Below the pieces are notes generated by a model that saw only the letters and a list, made by a program, of their open reading frames with translations, was not told where the DNA came from and searched no databases. The translations under genes and the position numbers were made by a program. DNA of 58,092 nt from Micromonospora okii (GTDB lineage Bacteria; Actinomycetota; Actinomycetes; Mycobacteriales; Micromonosporaceae), in the NCBI RefSeq assembly GCF_020884795.1, contig NZ_BBZF01000032.1:1-58092 (forward strand). Reading direction: 5' to 3'. Within the stretch, counting starts at the first letter, position 1. Every line of letters begins with the position of its first letter. Shown here piece by piece: positions 43,517 to 51,963 of this stretch.

Positions 43517-44742
43517 ACTCCCACTCCCATGTGCTCAGCCAACTCGGCAATCAGCGGCGACGGCGCACCCCGTGTGCGACGCAGGACGTCCGACATCACC
43601 GCGTGGGCGATCGGGCGGCAGCGGATCTCCGAGGGCGCGAGCCGGTCGCCCCGCAGCAGCATCTCCCCCGCCCCGGCCACGTCGCCGATCTGGGCCATGC
43701 CCCGGGCCAGGTCGAGCAGGTGATGGGCCCGGCGCTCGGGCATCAGGGCGTTGAAGGAGACCGGGACGATGCGCTGCTGGTCGATCTCCACCGCCCGCCC
43801 GCCGTCGCCCAGCTCCACGGCGGCGGCGGCCCGGTGCAGCTCGACGTTCGTCGGGCCGAACGAGGTCCAGTAGTGGTTCTGGCCGTCGCCGACCACCCCG
43901 GCCGCCTCCTCGGCGCCGCCGATGAGGTCCGCCACGGTGTCGGGGTGGCCGAGCCGGGCGGCGGCCATCGCGCCCTGGAGCAGCAGCATCCCGTACACGG
44001 AGAGGCGCTCCGGGGTGGCGTCGTTGGCGCCGCCGGGGGCGAGCTGGTTGGCGATGGTGACGTTGAGCTCCAGGGCGGGGCGGAGCCGACCCATCGAGGC
44101 CAACGCGTTGCAGACCCGGGTGGTGGCGATGCCGGCCAGGAGGCGGTCGTCGGCGCGCAGGGCGACCGTCATCGCCCGGTCGGCGGCCAGCCAGGCCAGC
44201 TCGCACTCGCCGAGCTTGCGCAGCACCGAGGAGGCGATCTGGTACACCTGGCCGAGGAGCCTGGCCGCCTCCAGGGCGTGGTCGCCGCCGTGGCCGGCGT
44301 CGGCGGCCTGGGCGTCGCGCAGCAGCTTCGGCAGCGCCCGGGTGAGCATCGCGTAGCGGCCGTACTGGTAGGTGAGCCAGGCGTGGTTGACCGCCTTGCG
44401 CATGTCCGCCAGCGGCGGCGGGAACGGGACCGCGGCGAAGTAGGCGCTCATCGAGTCGTACTGCTCCAGGGCGGCGCGGATCTCCTCGACCTCGACCTGG
44501 TCGATGCAGTTGAGCGCGTCGGTGCGGCGCTCCGGATCCTTGCCCAGCAGGAGCTGCACGTCGATCTCGAGGATGTCGGCGATCTCGTAGAGGACGGAGA
44601 ACTTGTCCAGCCGGCGCACCCCGCGCTCGACCTTGTCCACCCAGCTCTTCGACTTGCCGAGCCGGTCCGCGAAGACCTGTTGGGACATCTTGCGCCGCCC
44701 GCGCCAGTAGGCCACCCGCCGGCCAATGGGTAACTCGTCCAT
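43513..44742 (-). CDS. XRE-family HTH regulator with TPR-like domain, paralogue of 24596-25861
   Basis: The 409-residue protein starts DELPIGRRVAYWRGRRKMSQQVFADRLGKSKSWVDKVERGVRRLDKFSVLYEIADILEID, an XRE domain nearly identical in pattern to the paralogue at 24596-25861. The TPR-like remainder also matches (VLRKLGECELAWLAADRAM; HLLDLARGMAQIGDVAGAGEMLLRGD). The ATG has GAGAGGGA seven bases upstream. It is upstream of and overlaps the flavoprotein gene, and is divergent from the prim-pol-like gene across 248 bp, a likely shared control region. Confidence 0.9.
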   Translation of the reverse strand: MDELPIGRRVAYWRGRRKMSQQVFADRLGKSKSWVDKVERGVRRLDKFSVLYEIADILEIDVQLLLGKDPERRTDALNCIDQVEVEEIRAALEQYDSMSAYFAAVPFPPPLADMRKAVNHAWLTYQYGRYAMLTRALPKLLRDAQAADAGHGGDHALEAARLLGQVYQIASSVLRKLGECELAWLAADRAMTVALRADDRLLAGIATTRVCNALASMGRLRPALELNVTIANQLAPGGANDATPERLSVYGMLLLQGAMAAARLGHPDTVADLIGGAEEAAGVVGDGQNHYWTSFGPTNVELHRAAAAVELGDGGRAVEIDQQRIVPVSFNALMPERRAHHLLDLARGMAQIGDVAGAGEMLLRGDRLAPSEIRCRPIAHAVMSDVLRRTRGAPSPLIAELAEHMGVGV

Positions 44743-44990
44743 CTCCGTGTCCCTCTCCCGCCGTCATCCGGCTGGCCCCCGGCGACGCCCCCTCCGGATG
44801 GGGCCGTCGTCCGTTCGTCCTCAGGTCTCCACTGGTCGCACAGCCAGTACGTCAGCCGTCCGGACGATCCTCGTAGCTTCCGTGCAAGTTGCACCAGCCG
44901 TTCGCCAGGACAACGACCGCGCATTACGGCAGTGACGGCGCTCGACGTGACCCGGCACCTGGCGGCGCCGGGCGGGAGGAGTTCGTAGGA

Positions 44991-45662
44991 ATGTGGGGGA
45001 ACGTCGGACCACGGGTCGCACGGCTGTCGCCGCTGGAACGGGTCCGGCTGCGCCGGGTCGCCGTCCGCTACGCCGCACACGGCTGGGAGGTGACCCCCGG
45101 GGCGTGCCTGGCACGCAGCCGCTTCGTGTGCGGCCGGGTCGGCTGCCCCACCGTCGGCTGCCACCCGGCCCTGGAGGAGTGGGAGCGGGCGGCGACCGCC
45201 GACCCGGCGCGGGTGGCGACCTGGTGGCGCAGCCGCCCGCACGGTGTGCTGCTGGCCACCGGGCGGGCCTTCGACGTCCTGGAGGTGTCGGCCCACCTCG
45301 GGCGCGACGTCCTCGACGCGATCGGCACCCACCCGGCCGGGCGCGGGGTGCGCGGGCCGGTGCTGGTGACCCCCACCGGGCGGTGGATGTACCTGGTCCG
45401 CCCCGGCGACCCGCTCCGCCCCGAACTGGAGCACTGCTTCCACGTCGTCCGGCACGGCGTCGGCTCGTGGATTCCGGCGCCGCCCACCCGGCTGCCCGAG
45501 GGCACGGTGCGCTGGGCGGTCGCCCCGGAGCAGGCGCGTTGGCAGCTCCCGGATTCCTACCTCTTGCAGAACGCGCTGGTCGAGGCGCTGCGGGCGGCCG
45601 GCGTGCCGGTCCTCGCCGACCTGTTCCCCGGCCACCTGCCGCTGCCCCGGCGCGGCCGGTGA
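44991..45662 (+). CDS. Prim-pol-like protein (bifunctional DNA primase/polymerase N-terminal domain), degenerate
   Basis: The 223-residue protein fits the AEP prim-pol N-terminal domain: RVAVRYAAHGWEVTPGA at the start, a Cys cluster (CLARSRFVCGRVGCPTVGCHPAL) likely to bind zinc, VATWWRSRPHGVLLATGRAFDVLEV and WMYLVRPGD. The catalytic DxD of active prim-pols appears as DVLE, and no C-terminal helicase follows, so polymerase activity is doubtful. The family is widespread beside XRE/TPR genes in actinobacteria. GGAGGA is 10 bases before the ATG. The role is unknown; nucleotide or nucleic-acid binding is likely. Confidence 0.78.
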   Translation: MWGNVGPRVARLSPLERVRLRRVAVRYAAHGWEVTPGACLARSRFVCGRVGCPTVGCHPALEEWERAATADPARVATWWRSRPHGVLLATGRAFDVLEVSAHLGRDVLDAIGTHPAGRGVRGPVLVTPTGRWMYLVRPGDPLRPELEHCFHVVRHGVGSWIPAPPTRLPEGTVRWAVAPEQARWQLPDSYLLQNALVEALRAAGVPVLADLFPGHLPLPRRGR

Positions 45663-46394
45663 GCCGTGCTGTCGGGGACCGGACGCGTCGGGGGCAGCGT
45701 CCCGGCGCCCCGGGGAATCGTTGACCCGGTGGAGGGCGCGAGCGCGCCACGAGCGGGGGTCTGATGTCCGGGGATGACACGGCGCGCCAGCCCGGCGGCG
45801 CCGAACCGCCGCCGTACCACCGCCGGGGGCGACGCTGGCCGCCCACCCGTCCGCCCGGCTCCCGCCCGGGACGCCCCCGCCCGACGGGTTCCCGCCCCGC
45901 CGGCACCCGCCGCCCCGCAAGCTGACTCCATTCGATGCCGGGTCGCCCCCGGCGTCGTCACCGCTATCGGCGCGTGCCGCCGCCCCCGACTCCGGGCCGG
46001 CTTCGTCATCCATTGTGGACGGGATCCAGGGCCGACGAACGGGCGCGCCTCGGCCGGCCGAGGTCTCCGGGCGCGGGTGGCAGGGCGCGCGCCGCCCCGG
46101 CCGGGACCGTCCGGTTCGGCCGTTGCCGGGGGCGGTGTCCGGAGCGGGGCCGGACACGCGCCGATCGGGTACGGGGGCGAGGTTTCGCCCCCGTACCGGC
46201 GCTTCGTGCGCCCTTCGGCGGCCTGGGAGGTTCGGGGCCACGGGTGTTGCCGCGCCTGGGCCGACGCCGGGGAAGGCGCCCCGGGCGGGCGGGCCGTCGG
46301 GCGGGGGCGAAAGTGGCGGCAGGAGGAGCGCGTGAGCCGCCGCCGCAGCGGGTATGCCGCCGAACCGCTGAACGCGTGAGGGGAAGGCACCGCC
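45663..46394. other. 732-bp region with no confident gene
   Basis: The only clear structure is a perfect hairpin at 46168-46197. A 53-codon frame (45764-45925, SGDDTARQPGGAEPPPYHRRG, then Pro/Arg-rich) has GGGGGT before its ATG but no domain. Longer frames on both strands are Arg/Pro-rich and look like chance. Confidence 0.5.
46168..46197. terminator. Perfect hairpin terminator
   Basis: GGTACGGGGGCGA pairs with TCGCCCCCGTACC over 13 bp around a GGTT loop. It is 500 bp after the prim-pol-like gene, so it may end a small unrecognised transcript in this gap. Confidence 0.6.
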
Positions 46395-46652
46395 ATGCTC
46401 AGCAAAGAGGATCAGCGCAGGTTCGAACAGATCACCCGTCGGCTCCGGGAGAGCGACCCGGAGTTCTTCGCCCGTCTGGACCACCGGGCCCGGGCCCGCC
46501 GCGGCCGGTACCTGATGCTGTTGACCATCGTGCTGTGGGCCTCGCTGCCGGCGGCGACCGTCCTGGCGGGCCGGCTGGCCGGGGCGATCTTCGCGATGGT
46601 GCTGCTGGCCAACGCCGCGCTCATGTGGCGCCTGCGTCGGCGCTGGATCTGA
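46395..46652 (+). CDS. DUF3040 family small membrane protein
   Basis: The 85-residue protein starts LSKEDQRRFEQITRRLRESDPEFFARL, the cytoplasmic DUF3040 start, and has two transmembrane helices (YLMLLTIVLWASLPAATVLAG and GAIFAMVLLANAALMWRL). The family is found in actinobacteria with no known role. GGGGAAGG lies about eight bases before the ATG. It is convergent with the SWIM/SNF2 operon. Confidence 0.85.
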   Translation: MLSKEDQRRFEQITRRLRESDPEFFARLDHRARARRGRYLMLLTIVLWASLPAATVLAGRLAGAIFAMVLLANAALMWRLRRRWI

Positions 46653-46683
46653 CCCGTCAGGACTCCCGAGGGCCTGCCTCCGG

Positions 46684-46761
46684 TCCGACCGTCACGGCCT
46701 CCGGGCTTCCGGGGATCCGACCGTCACGGCTGCGGGCGGCCTGCGGTCCGACCGTCACGGC
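46684..46761. repeat. Three copies of a 15-bp direct repeat
   Basis: TCCGACCGTCACGGC occurs at 46684, 46716 and 46747 (spacing 32 and 31 bp). The last copy runs into the 3' end of the SWIM gene. The intervening segments are only 16-17 bp and are similar to one another. Confidence 0.6.
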
Positions 46762-47723
46762 TGCGGCGGTCGACGGTCCGCCTCCGGGCGGTACCGGCCG
46801 AACTCCCGGTACGCCGGACCCAGTCGTTCCACCAGGCCGGGCCCGCCGAGCGCGGCGCCCGGGGCACCGAGCTGGCGCAGGAGGAGGTCCGGCCCGGTCG
46901 CCAGGCTCGGCGGCCGGTCCGGCAGGGGCACCGGCACCGCCCAGAACCGGTCGACGGCGTCGGCGAGCGGCCCCGCCGGCAACGCGGCGAGCGCCCGCGC
47001 GGCGCCCACGGCCGGCAGCACCCGGCCGGTGCCGCCGTCCCGGGCGGAACCCGGCGCGGCGTCCCTCGTGGGCGCGGGCGCGGCGCTTCCGGCTTCGTCT
47101 CCGCCGGCATTGGTACGGGCGCGCAGGGCCCGCAGCCGGTCCAGCAGGTCGGCGCGGCGGCGGCCCCGCCAGTGCAGCAGCGCGAACGGGTCCGCGTCGA
47201 ACGCCTCCGCGAGCAGGTAGAACGTCGCGGCGAGGTGCTTGCACGGCACGGCGTGGTCCGGGCAGCTGCACCGCTGGGTCAGCTCGCCGACCCCGGCCGG
47301 GAAGAGGGGCGCGCCCGCCGCGGCGAACAGCTCCTCCAGCTCGGCGGGCAGGTCACCGGCGAGCAGCCGGGCGCTGAAGAACGCCTGCGCGGCCAGCTCC
47401 GCCTCGACCCGGTCCCACAGCGCCGCCGGGAACGGCGCCAGCGAGATCGTCACCCGGTACGGCTGAGCCCGCGAGCCCTGCACGCGCGCGGTGACCACGC
47501 CGGGCGCGATGTCGAGGTCGAGCACCTGCCCGGCCCGCGCGTACGACCGGCCCCGGGTCAGCCGGGTGCCCAGCGCGAACGACTCCAGCACCTCCAGGAA
47601 CCGGCGGGACCACCAGGAGTGGCCGATCGCGCCCCGGGTGCTGCGCGCCCGCAACCCGCCCTCCACTCGGCGGGGTGGCCCGTAGTCGGCGAACCGGCCG
47701 GTCGCCCCCGGGTCGGCGCTCAC
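46755..47723 (-). CDS. SWIM zinc-finger protein
   Basis: The 322-residue protein has the SWIM motif in CSCPDHAVPCKHLAATFYLLAEAF (CxC...CxH), about residues 155-180. Before it come a GHSWWSRRFLEVLESFALGTRLTRGRSYARAG segment and a beta-rich region typical of these proteins. SWIM domains bind DNA or proteins. The gene's GTG overlaps the stop of the SNF2 helicase gene (GTGA), so the helicase and SWIM protein are made as a pair, as in many actinobacteria. Confidence 0.9.
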   Translation of the reverse strand: MSADPGATGRFADYGPPRRVEGGLRARSTRGAIGHSWWSRRFLEVLESFALGTRLTRGRSYARAGQVLDLDIAPGVVTARVQGSRAQPYRVTISLAPFPAALWDRVEAELAAQAFFSARLLAGDLPAELEELFAAAGAPLFPAGVGELTQRCSCPDHAVPCKHLAATFYLLAEAFDADPFALLHWRGRRRADLLDRLRALRARTNAGGDEAGSAAPAPTRDAAPGSARDGGTGRVLPAVGAARALAALPAGPLADAVDRFWAVPVPLPDRPPSLATGPDLLLRQLGAPGAALGGPGLVERLGPAYREFGRYRPEADRRPPQP

Positions 47724-50700
47724 TCGACCACCGCCCCGGCCTCCAGGGTGAACAGCTCCCGCAGCCGCGCGGTGGACAGCTCGGTGACCCACTGCTCGCC
47801 GGTGCCCACCACGGACGCGGCGAGACTCCGCTTCTCGGCGATCATCGCGGCCACCTTCTCCTCGACCGTGCCCGCGCAGACGAACTTGCGGACCTGCACC
47901 CGGCGGCGCTGGCCGATCCGGAACGCCCGGTCGGTGGCCTGGTCCTCGACCGCCGGGTTCCACCACCGGTCGACGTGGACGACGTGGTTGGCGGCGGTGA
48001 GGGTGAGCCCCGTGCCACCGGCCTTGAGGGAGAGCACGAACAGCGGTGGCCCCCCGGCCGACTGGAACCGGCTCACCATCGCGTCCCGGTCGGCCTTGCC
48101 GACCCCGCCGTGCAGGAAGAGCACCTCGCGGCCGAACCGGGCGGAGAGGTGGCCGCGCAGCATCCCGCCGAACTCGGCGTACTGGGTGAACAGCAGCGCC
48201 CGCTCCCCCGCCGCGAGCACCTCGTCGAGGATCTCCTCCAGCCGGGCGAGCTTGCCGGAGCGCCCGGGCAACGCGGAGCCGTCGCGCAGGAGCTGGGCGG
48301 GGTGGTTGCAGACCTGCTTGAGCCGGGTCATCGCCGACAGCACCAGGCCCCGGCGCTCGATGCCCTCACTGGACTCGATGCGGGCCAGCATGTCGTCCAC
48401 CACCGCCTGGTAGAGCGACGCCTGCTCGGCGGTGAGGTTGCAGAGCACCTCCATCTCCAGCTTCTCGGGCAGGTCGGAGATGATCGACGAGTCGGTCTTG
48501 AGGCGGCGCAGCACGAACGGGCCGGTCATCCGGCGCAGCCGCTCGGCGGCCTCGGCGTCGCCGTGCCGCTCGATCGGCTCGGCGTACGCCTTCTTGAAGC
48601 TGGCGGCCGGGCCGAGCAGCCCGGGGTTGGCGAACTGCATGATGGACCACAGGTCGGCGAGCCGGTTCTCCACCGGCGTGCCGGTGACCGCGATCCGGTG
48701 CCGGGCGGGCAGCGACCGCACGGCCTCCGCCTGCCGGGTCGAGGCGTTCTTGATCGCCTGCGCCTCGTCCACCACCACCCGGTGCCAGTCGATCCCCGCG
48801 AGGTCGACGGCGTCGCGGGCGGCCACCGAGTAGGTGGTGAGGACCAGGTCCGCCGCGTGCACGGCCGCCGCGAAGTCGTCGCCGCGCGCCCGCTCGGCCC
48901 CGTGGTGCACGTGTACGCGCAGCTTCGGGGTGAACCGGGCCGCCTCCCGCTGCCAGTTGCCGACCAGCGACATCGGGCAGACCAGCAGGGTCGGCCCGGC
49001 CTCCGGCGGGTCCCCGGCGAGCAGGGCGAGCAACTGCACCGTCTTGCCCAGCCCCATGTCGTCGGCGAGCACCCCGCCCAGGCCGAGCGACTGGAGGAAG
49101 GCCAGCCAGGCCAGCCCGCGCCGCTGGTACGGCCGCAGCGTCCCGGCGAAGGCGGGCGGCGGGTCCAGCGGGGTGAGGCGACGCTCGGCCTGCCCGGCGA
49201 GCAGGTCGCCGAGCGCCCCGTCGGCCGTCACCTCCAGCACGGGCAGCGCGTCGTCGGAGTCCGCCTCGGCGAGCCCGAGCCGGAGCAGGTCGGCGACGGT
49301 CAGCTCGCCGGCCGAGCGCAGCAGCCGCAGCCCGGCGGCGAGCCGCCCCGGGTCCAGCTCCACCCAGCGCCCGCGCAGCCGGACCAGCGGGGTCTTCAGC
49401 TCCGCCAGCGCCGCCAGTTCCTCGGCGGTCAGCGGCTCGTCGCCGAGCGCCACCTCCCACCGGTAGTCGACCAGGGCGTCCAGGCCCAGGGCGCTCGCGG
49501 CGGCCACCGTCCCCGGGGCGGTACGGCTGCGCGCCTGCAACCTCGCCCCCAACCGCGCCGACGGCCGTCGCCACCAACCCGGCAGCAGCACCCCGAAGCC
49601 GGCGGCGTGCAGCACCGGCGCACCCTCCCGCAGGAAGCGGTGCGCGCCCTCGACGTCCAGCTCCAGCGCCTCGGGGGCGGCCGTGCGTAGGGCGGCGTCC
49701 AGCTCCGGCCAGAGTCGGCTGGCCCGGCCCAGCTCGGCGAGGAGGGTCTCCTGCGGGGCGTCCAGCCGGCCGCCGAGCCCCGTCTCGCTCGTCGGGGACC
49801 GCCAGACCTGCCCGGCGTCGACCAGCAGGCTCGGCTCGTCGGCGGCCTGGAGCCCGAACTCGACCCGCCAGCGGGCGGCGTCGCCCGGGGCGGCCTCCTG
49901 CCCGTCGGAGGCGGCCGGGACGACGCCCCGCTCGGCGGCCGGGGCATCGGAGGCTACCGGCGCGATGCCCAGCTCGGCGGCCAGGGCATCGGGGGCGGCC
50001 GGGGCGACGCCCAGCTCGGCGGTCAGGGCGTCGGCGAGCGGGTCGACGGCCGGCTCCACGAGGCGGAAGCTGGCCCGGACCGCGCCGCCGGCCGCGTCGC
50101 GCTGCCAGGCGTCCAGCTCGGCGGCCAGCGCGTCGAGGGCGGCCGGGTCGGCGGCGAACCCGCCGTCCGGCCCGGTCAGCGCGGCCAGCCAGGCCGGCAC
50201 CGCGCCGGTGTGCCGCCCGGCCCGGGTCAGCGCGCCGGGGGGCAGGGCGGCGCGGGCGGCGGCGTCGGTGAGCGCGTCGAGGGCGGCGGCGACCAGCTCG
50301 CCGGGCGGCAGGTCGGCGGCGGCGCGGGCGGCCGGCGGCAACGCCAGGGCCAGCGACCGCGCCCAGGCCGCGTCGGAGCCGGTGAGCAGGGGTCGCCACA
50401 CCGCCCGCGCCGCGCCACCCCGCGCCGGGCGGGCCTGCCGGGCCGGGCGGGCCGCGCGGGCGGCGGGCGGGGCGTCGGCCGGGAGGAAGGACGTCGGCCG
50501 GGGCGCGGGGGCCGGGGCGACGCCGGGCAGGAGCCGGCCGCGGCGGACCAGGTCGGCCGCGAACCCGGCCAGCTCGACCAGGTGCCGCAGGGTGGCACCG
50601 GACACGCTGCCGCGCTCGTCTGCGGCGGTCAGCAGCGCGAGCGCGTCCGCCGGGGCGTACCGGAGGGCCGGGGCCCGCCAGCCGGCGAGGGTGACCGGCC

Positions 50701-50974
50701 CACGGACCGGTTCGGCGACGTCGGCCCGGACCAGCTCCGGCGACTCGGCCGGCGAGCCCGCCCGGGTGGGCAGGCGCAGCAGCACCGACCCGGCCTCGGC
50801 GGTCTCCGGGGCGTCGAGGGCGGCGGCCAGCGTGGCGTGGTCGGCGGCGAACGGGTGGGGGCGCTCGCGGGGCGCGCGGCCGGGCCGGCGGGGCGCCCGG
50901 GGCGGCAGGGTGCTGTCCTCCGCCCAGACGGCGAGGCCCGCGCCGGGCAGCCACGACCCGTGGACGACCAGCAC
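47720..50974 (-). CDS. SNF2-family DNA-dependent ATPase/helicase
   Basis: The 1084-residue protein has an N-terminal Ala/Arg-rich bacterial SNF2-associated region, a 3 x 14-residue repeat near 315-356, and a C-terminal Swi2/Snf2 motor. Motor motifs are LADDMGLGKTVQLLALL (motif I), VVDEAQAIKN (II), ALTGTPVENRLADLWS (III) and, in the second RecA lobe, FVLSLKAGGTGLTLTAANHVVHVDRWWNPAVEDQATDRAFRIGQ (V-VI). It likely moves along or remodels protein-bound DNA; partner genes elsewhere suggest repair. GTG at 50974 with GGAGGGGGAG upstream. It is coupled to the SWIM gene. Confidence 0.93.
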   Translation of the reverse strand: MLVVHGSWLPGAGLAVWAEDSTLPPRAPRRPGRAPRERPHPFAADHATLAAALDAPETAEAGSVLLRLPTRAGSPAESPELVRADVAEPVRGPVTLAGWRAPALRYAPADALALLTAADERGSVSGATLRHLVELAGFAADLVRRGRLLPGVAPAPAPRPTSFLPADAPPAARAARPARQARPARGGAARAVWRPLLTGSDAAWARSLALALPPAARAAADLPPGELVAAALDALTDAAARAALPPGALTRAGRHTGAVPAWLAALTGPDGGFAADPAALDALAAELDAWQRDAAGGAVRASFRLVEPAVDPLADALTAELGVAPAAPDALAAELGIAPVASDAPAAERGVVPAASDGQEAAPGDAARWRVEFGLQAADEPSLLVDAGQVWRSPTSETGLGGRLDAPQETLLAELGRASRLWPELDAALRTAAPEALELDVEGAHRFLREGAPVLHAAGFGVLLPGWWRRPSARLGARLQARSRTAPGTVAAASALGLDALVDYRWEVALGDEPLTAEELAALAELKTPLVRLRGRWVELDPGRLAAGLRLLRSAGELTVADLLRLGLAEADSDDALPVLEVTADGALGDLLAGQAERRLTPLDPPPAFAGTLRPYQRRGLAWLAFLQSLGLGGVLADDMGLGKTVQLLALLAGDPPEAGPTLLVCPMSLVGNWQREAARFTPKLRVHVHHGAERARGDDFAAAVHAADLVLTTYSVAARDAVDLAGIDWHRVVVDEAQAIKNASTRQAEAVRSLPARHRIAVTGTPVENRLADLWSIMQFANPGLLGPAASFKKAYAEPIERHGDAEAAERLRRMTGPFVLRRLKTDSSIISDLPEKLEMEVLCNLTAEQASLYQAVVDDMLARIESSEGIERRGLVLSAMTRLKQVCNHPAQLLRDGSALPGRSGKLARLEEILDEVLAAGERALLFTQYAEFGGMLRGHLSARFGREVLFLHGGVGKADRDAMVSRFQSAGGPPLFVLSLKAGGTGLTLTAANHVVHVDRWWNPAVEDQATDRAFRIGQRRRVQVRKFVCAGTVEEKVAAMIAEKRSLAASVVGTGEQWVTELSTARLRELFTLEAGAVVE
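49904..50029. repeat. 3 x 42-bp in-frame tandem repeat in the SNF2 gene
   Basis: Units at 49904, 49946 and 49988 encode variants of LTAELGVAPAAPDA. The unit is a multiple of three, so the frame is kept, and copy number could vary between strains. Confidence 0.7.
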
Positions 50975-51079
50975 CCGCTCCCCCTCCGCCCGGCGACACC
51001 CGAGGATAGCCGGGCCGCCGGGCCGGTCCCCGGCGGTCGGGCCGGGCGCGTCCCGGTTCGGCCGCGACCGGGGCGCGGG

Positions 51080-51601
51080 TCAGATCGCGCCGGTCGAGCC
51101 GTCCGTGAGTTCCCGCAGGATGTCGGCGTGGCCGGCGTGCCGGGCGGTCTCCTCGACCATGTGCGTCAGGATCCAGCGCAGCGAGACCTCGCCGAGCTGC
51201 GGATGTGGCACCACGTGGTCGAGGTCGAAGCGGGCCGCGATCTCCCGGGACCGGACGCAGGCCCGCTCGTAGTCGATCACGAGGGATTCGACGGTGTCGG
51301 AGTCGTCGAGGGCGAAGCTCGCCTCGGCCTCTTCCTCGCTGGTCATGTACGCGTCGCCGGGCTCCGGGGCGAGCAGGAAGGGAAACCAGTTCCGCTCGAC
51401 CAGCGTGAGGTGCTTCACCAGGCCGGCGAGGGTGGTGAGGGAGGGCACCAACCGGCGCCGCGCGTCGGCGTCGGAGAGGCCGGCCAGCTTGCGCGACACG
51501 GTGGCGCGGTGGAAGTCGAGGAAGGATTCGAGCACGGCACGCTCGTCGCCGGTGCGGGCCAGCACCGGCCCGAGGGTGGGGTCGATCGGGATCTCCGCCA
51601 T
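51080..51601 (-). CDS. DinB-superfamily protein (DUF664)
   Basis: The 173-residue four-helix protein has ERAVLESFLDFHRATVSRKLAGLSDADARRRLVPS, then LVKHLTLVERNWF with the first metal-binding His, and WILTHMVEETARHAGHADILRELTDG with the other two. Such proteins are metal-dependent thiol transferases (mycothiol or bacillithiol) or of unknown use. In actinomycetes a mycothiol-linked detoxification role is plausible. TAGGGT sits six bases before the ATG and suggests a leaderless mRNA. Confidence 0.88.
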   Translation of the reverse strand: MAEIPIDPTLGPVLARTGDERAVLESFLDFHRATVSRKLAGLSDADARRRLVPSLTTLAGLVKHLTLVERNWFPFLLAPEPGDAYMTSEEEAEASFALDDSDTVESLVIDYERACVRSREIAARFDLDHVVPHPQLGEVSLRWILTHMVEETARHAGHADILRELTDGSTGAI

Positions 51602-51607
51602 CCCCGG

Positions 51608-51613
51608 ACCCTA
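51608..51613 (-). promoter_or_regulatory. -10 box for leaderless DinB-like gene
   Basis: TAGGGT on the minus strand is six bases before the ATG at 51601; only CCGGGG lies between. Confidence 0.45.
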
Positions 51614-51747
51614 GCCGCCGGACCCGTTCGCGGCAGGCCCGCCCCGACGGCGGATTCCGGTGGGGTCGGCCCCGCTGGAGGAGACGACCGTCGTCCCGAG
51701 CTGGGCGCGGGTACGGCTATCTCCTGCCCGGGGGTCGGTCGCCGGGG

Positions 51748-51753
51748 CAGGAT
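51748..51753 (+). promoter_or_regulatory. Candidate -10 box for small gene at 51760
   Basis: CAGGAT is six bases before the ATG; the GGGCCC between is not a convincing ribosome binding site. Confidence 0.3.
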
Positions 51754-51759
51754 GGGCCC

Positions 51760-51963
51760 ATGGCATCAACGGTAGAGATCCCGCTGGCGGGCGGGGCCGC
51801 CGACGGGCGGACGGTGACGGTCGAGCTGGACAGCAACGGCCGGCCGCCGCTGACCCACCACCATCTCGGCGAGCGCGGGCTGGCCGAGGCCGAGGTCTAC
51901 GAGCTGGAGTCGACCGGCGGGGACCAGGGGTGGGTCTACCGGTGGCGGAGGTCGGCCGTCTGA
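51760..51963 (+). CDS. Small conserved-looking protein, function unknown
   Basis: A 67-residue protein: STVEIPLAGGAADGRTVTVELDSNGRPPL, then HHHLGERGLAEAEVYELESTGGDQGWVYRWR. It looks like a small beta-rich fold with no membrane segment. Third-position GC supports coding. It ends 28 bp inside the 3' end of the convergent pyruvyl transferase gene. I do not recognise the family. Confidence 0.65.
   Translation: MASTVEIPLAGGAADGRTVTVELDSNGRPPLTHHHLGERGLAEAEVYELESTGGDQGWVYRWRRSAV

Noticed and set aside
45774..46379. 201-codon plus-strand frame
   Set aside because: It runs straight through a strong hairpin, is Arg/Pro-rich, and has no domain or clear ribosome binding site.
46684..46761. Three 15-bp repeats at 31-32 bp spacing as a mini-CRISPR
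   Set aside because: The intervals are similar to each other and only 16-17 bp; one copy lies inside a coding region.
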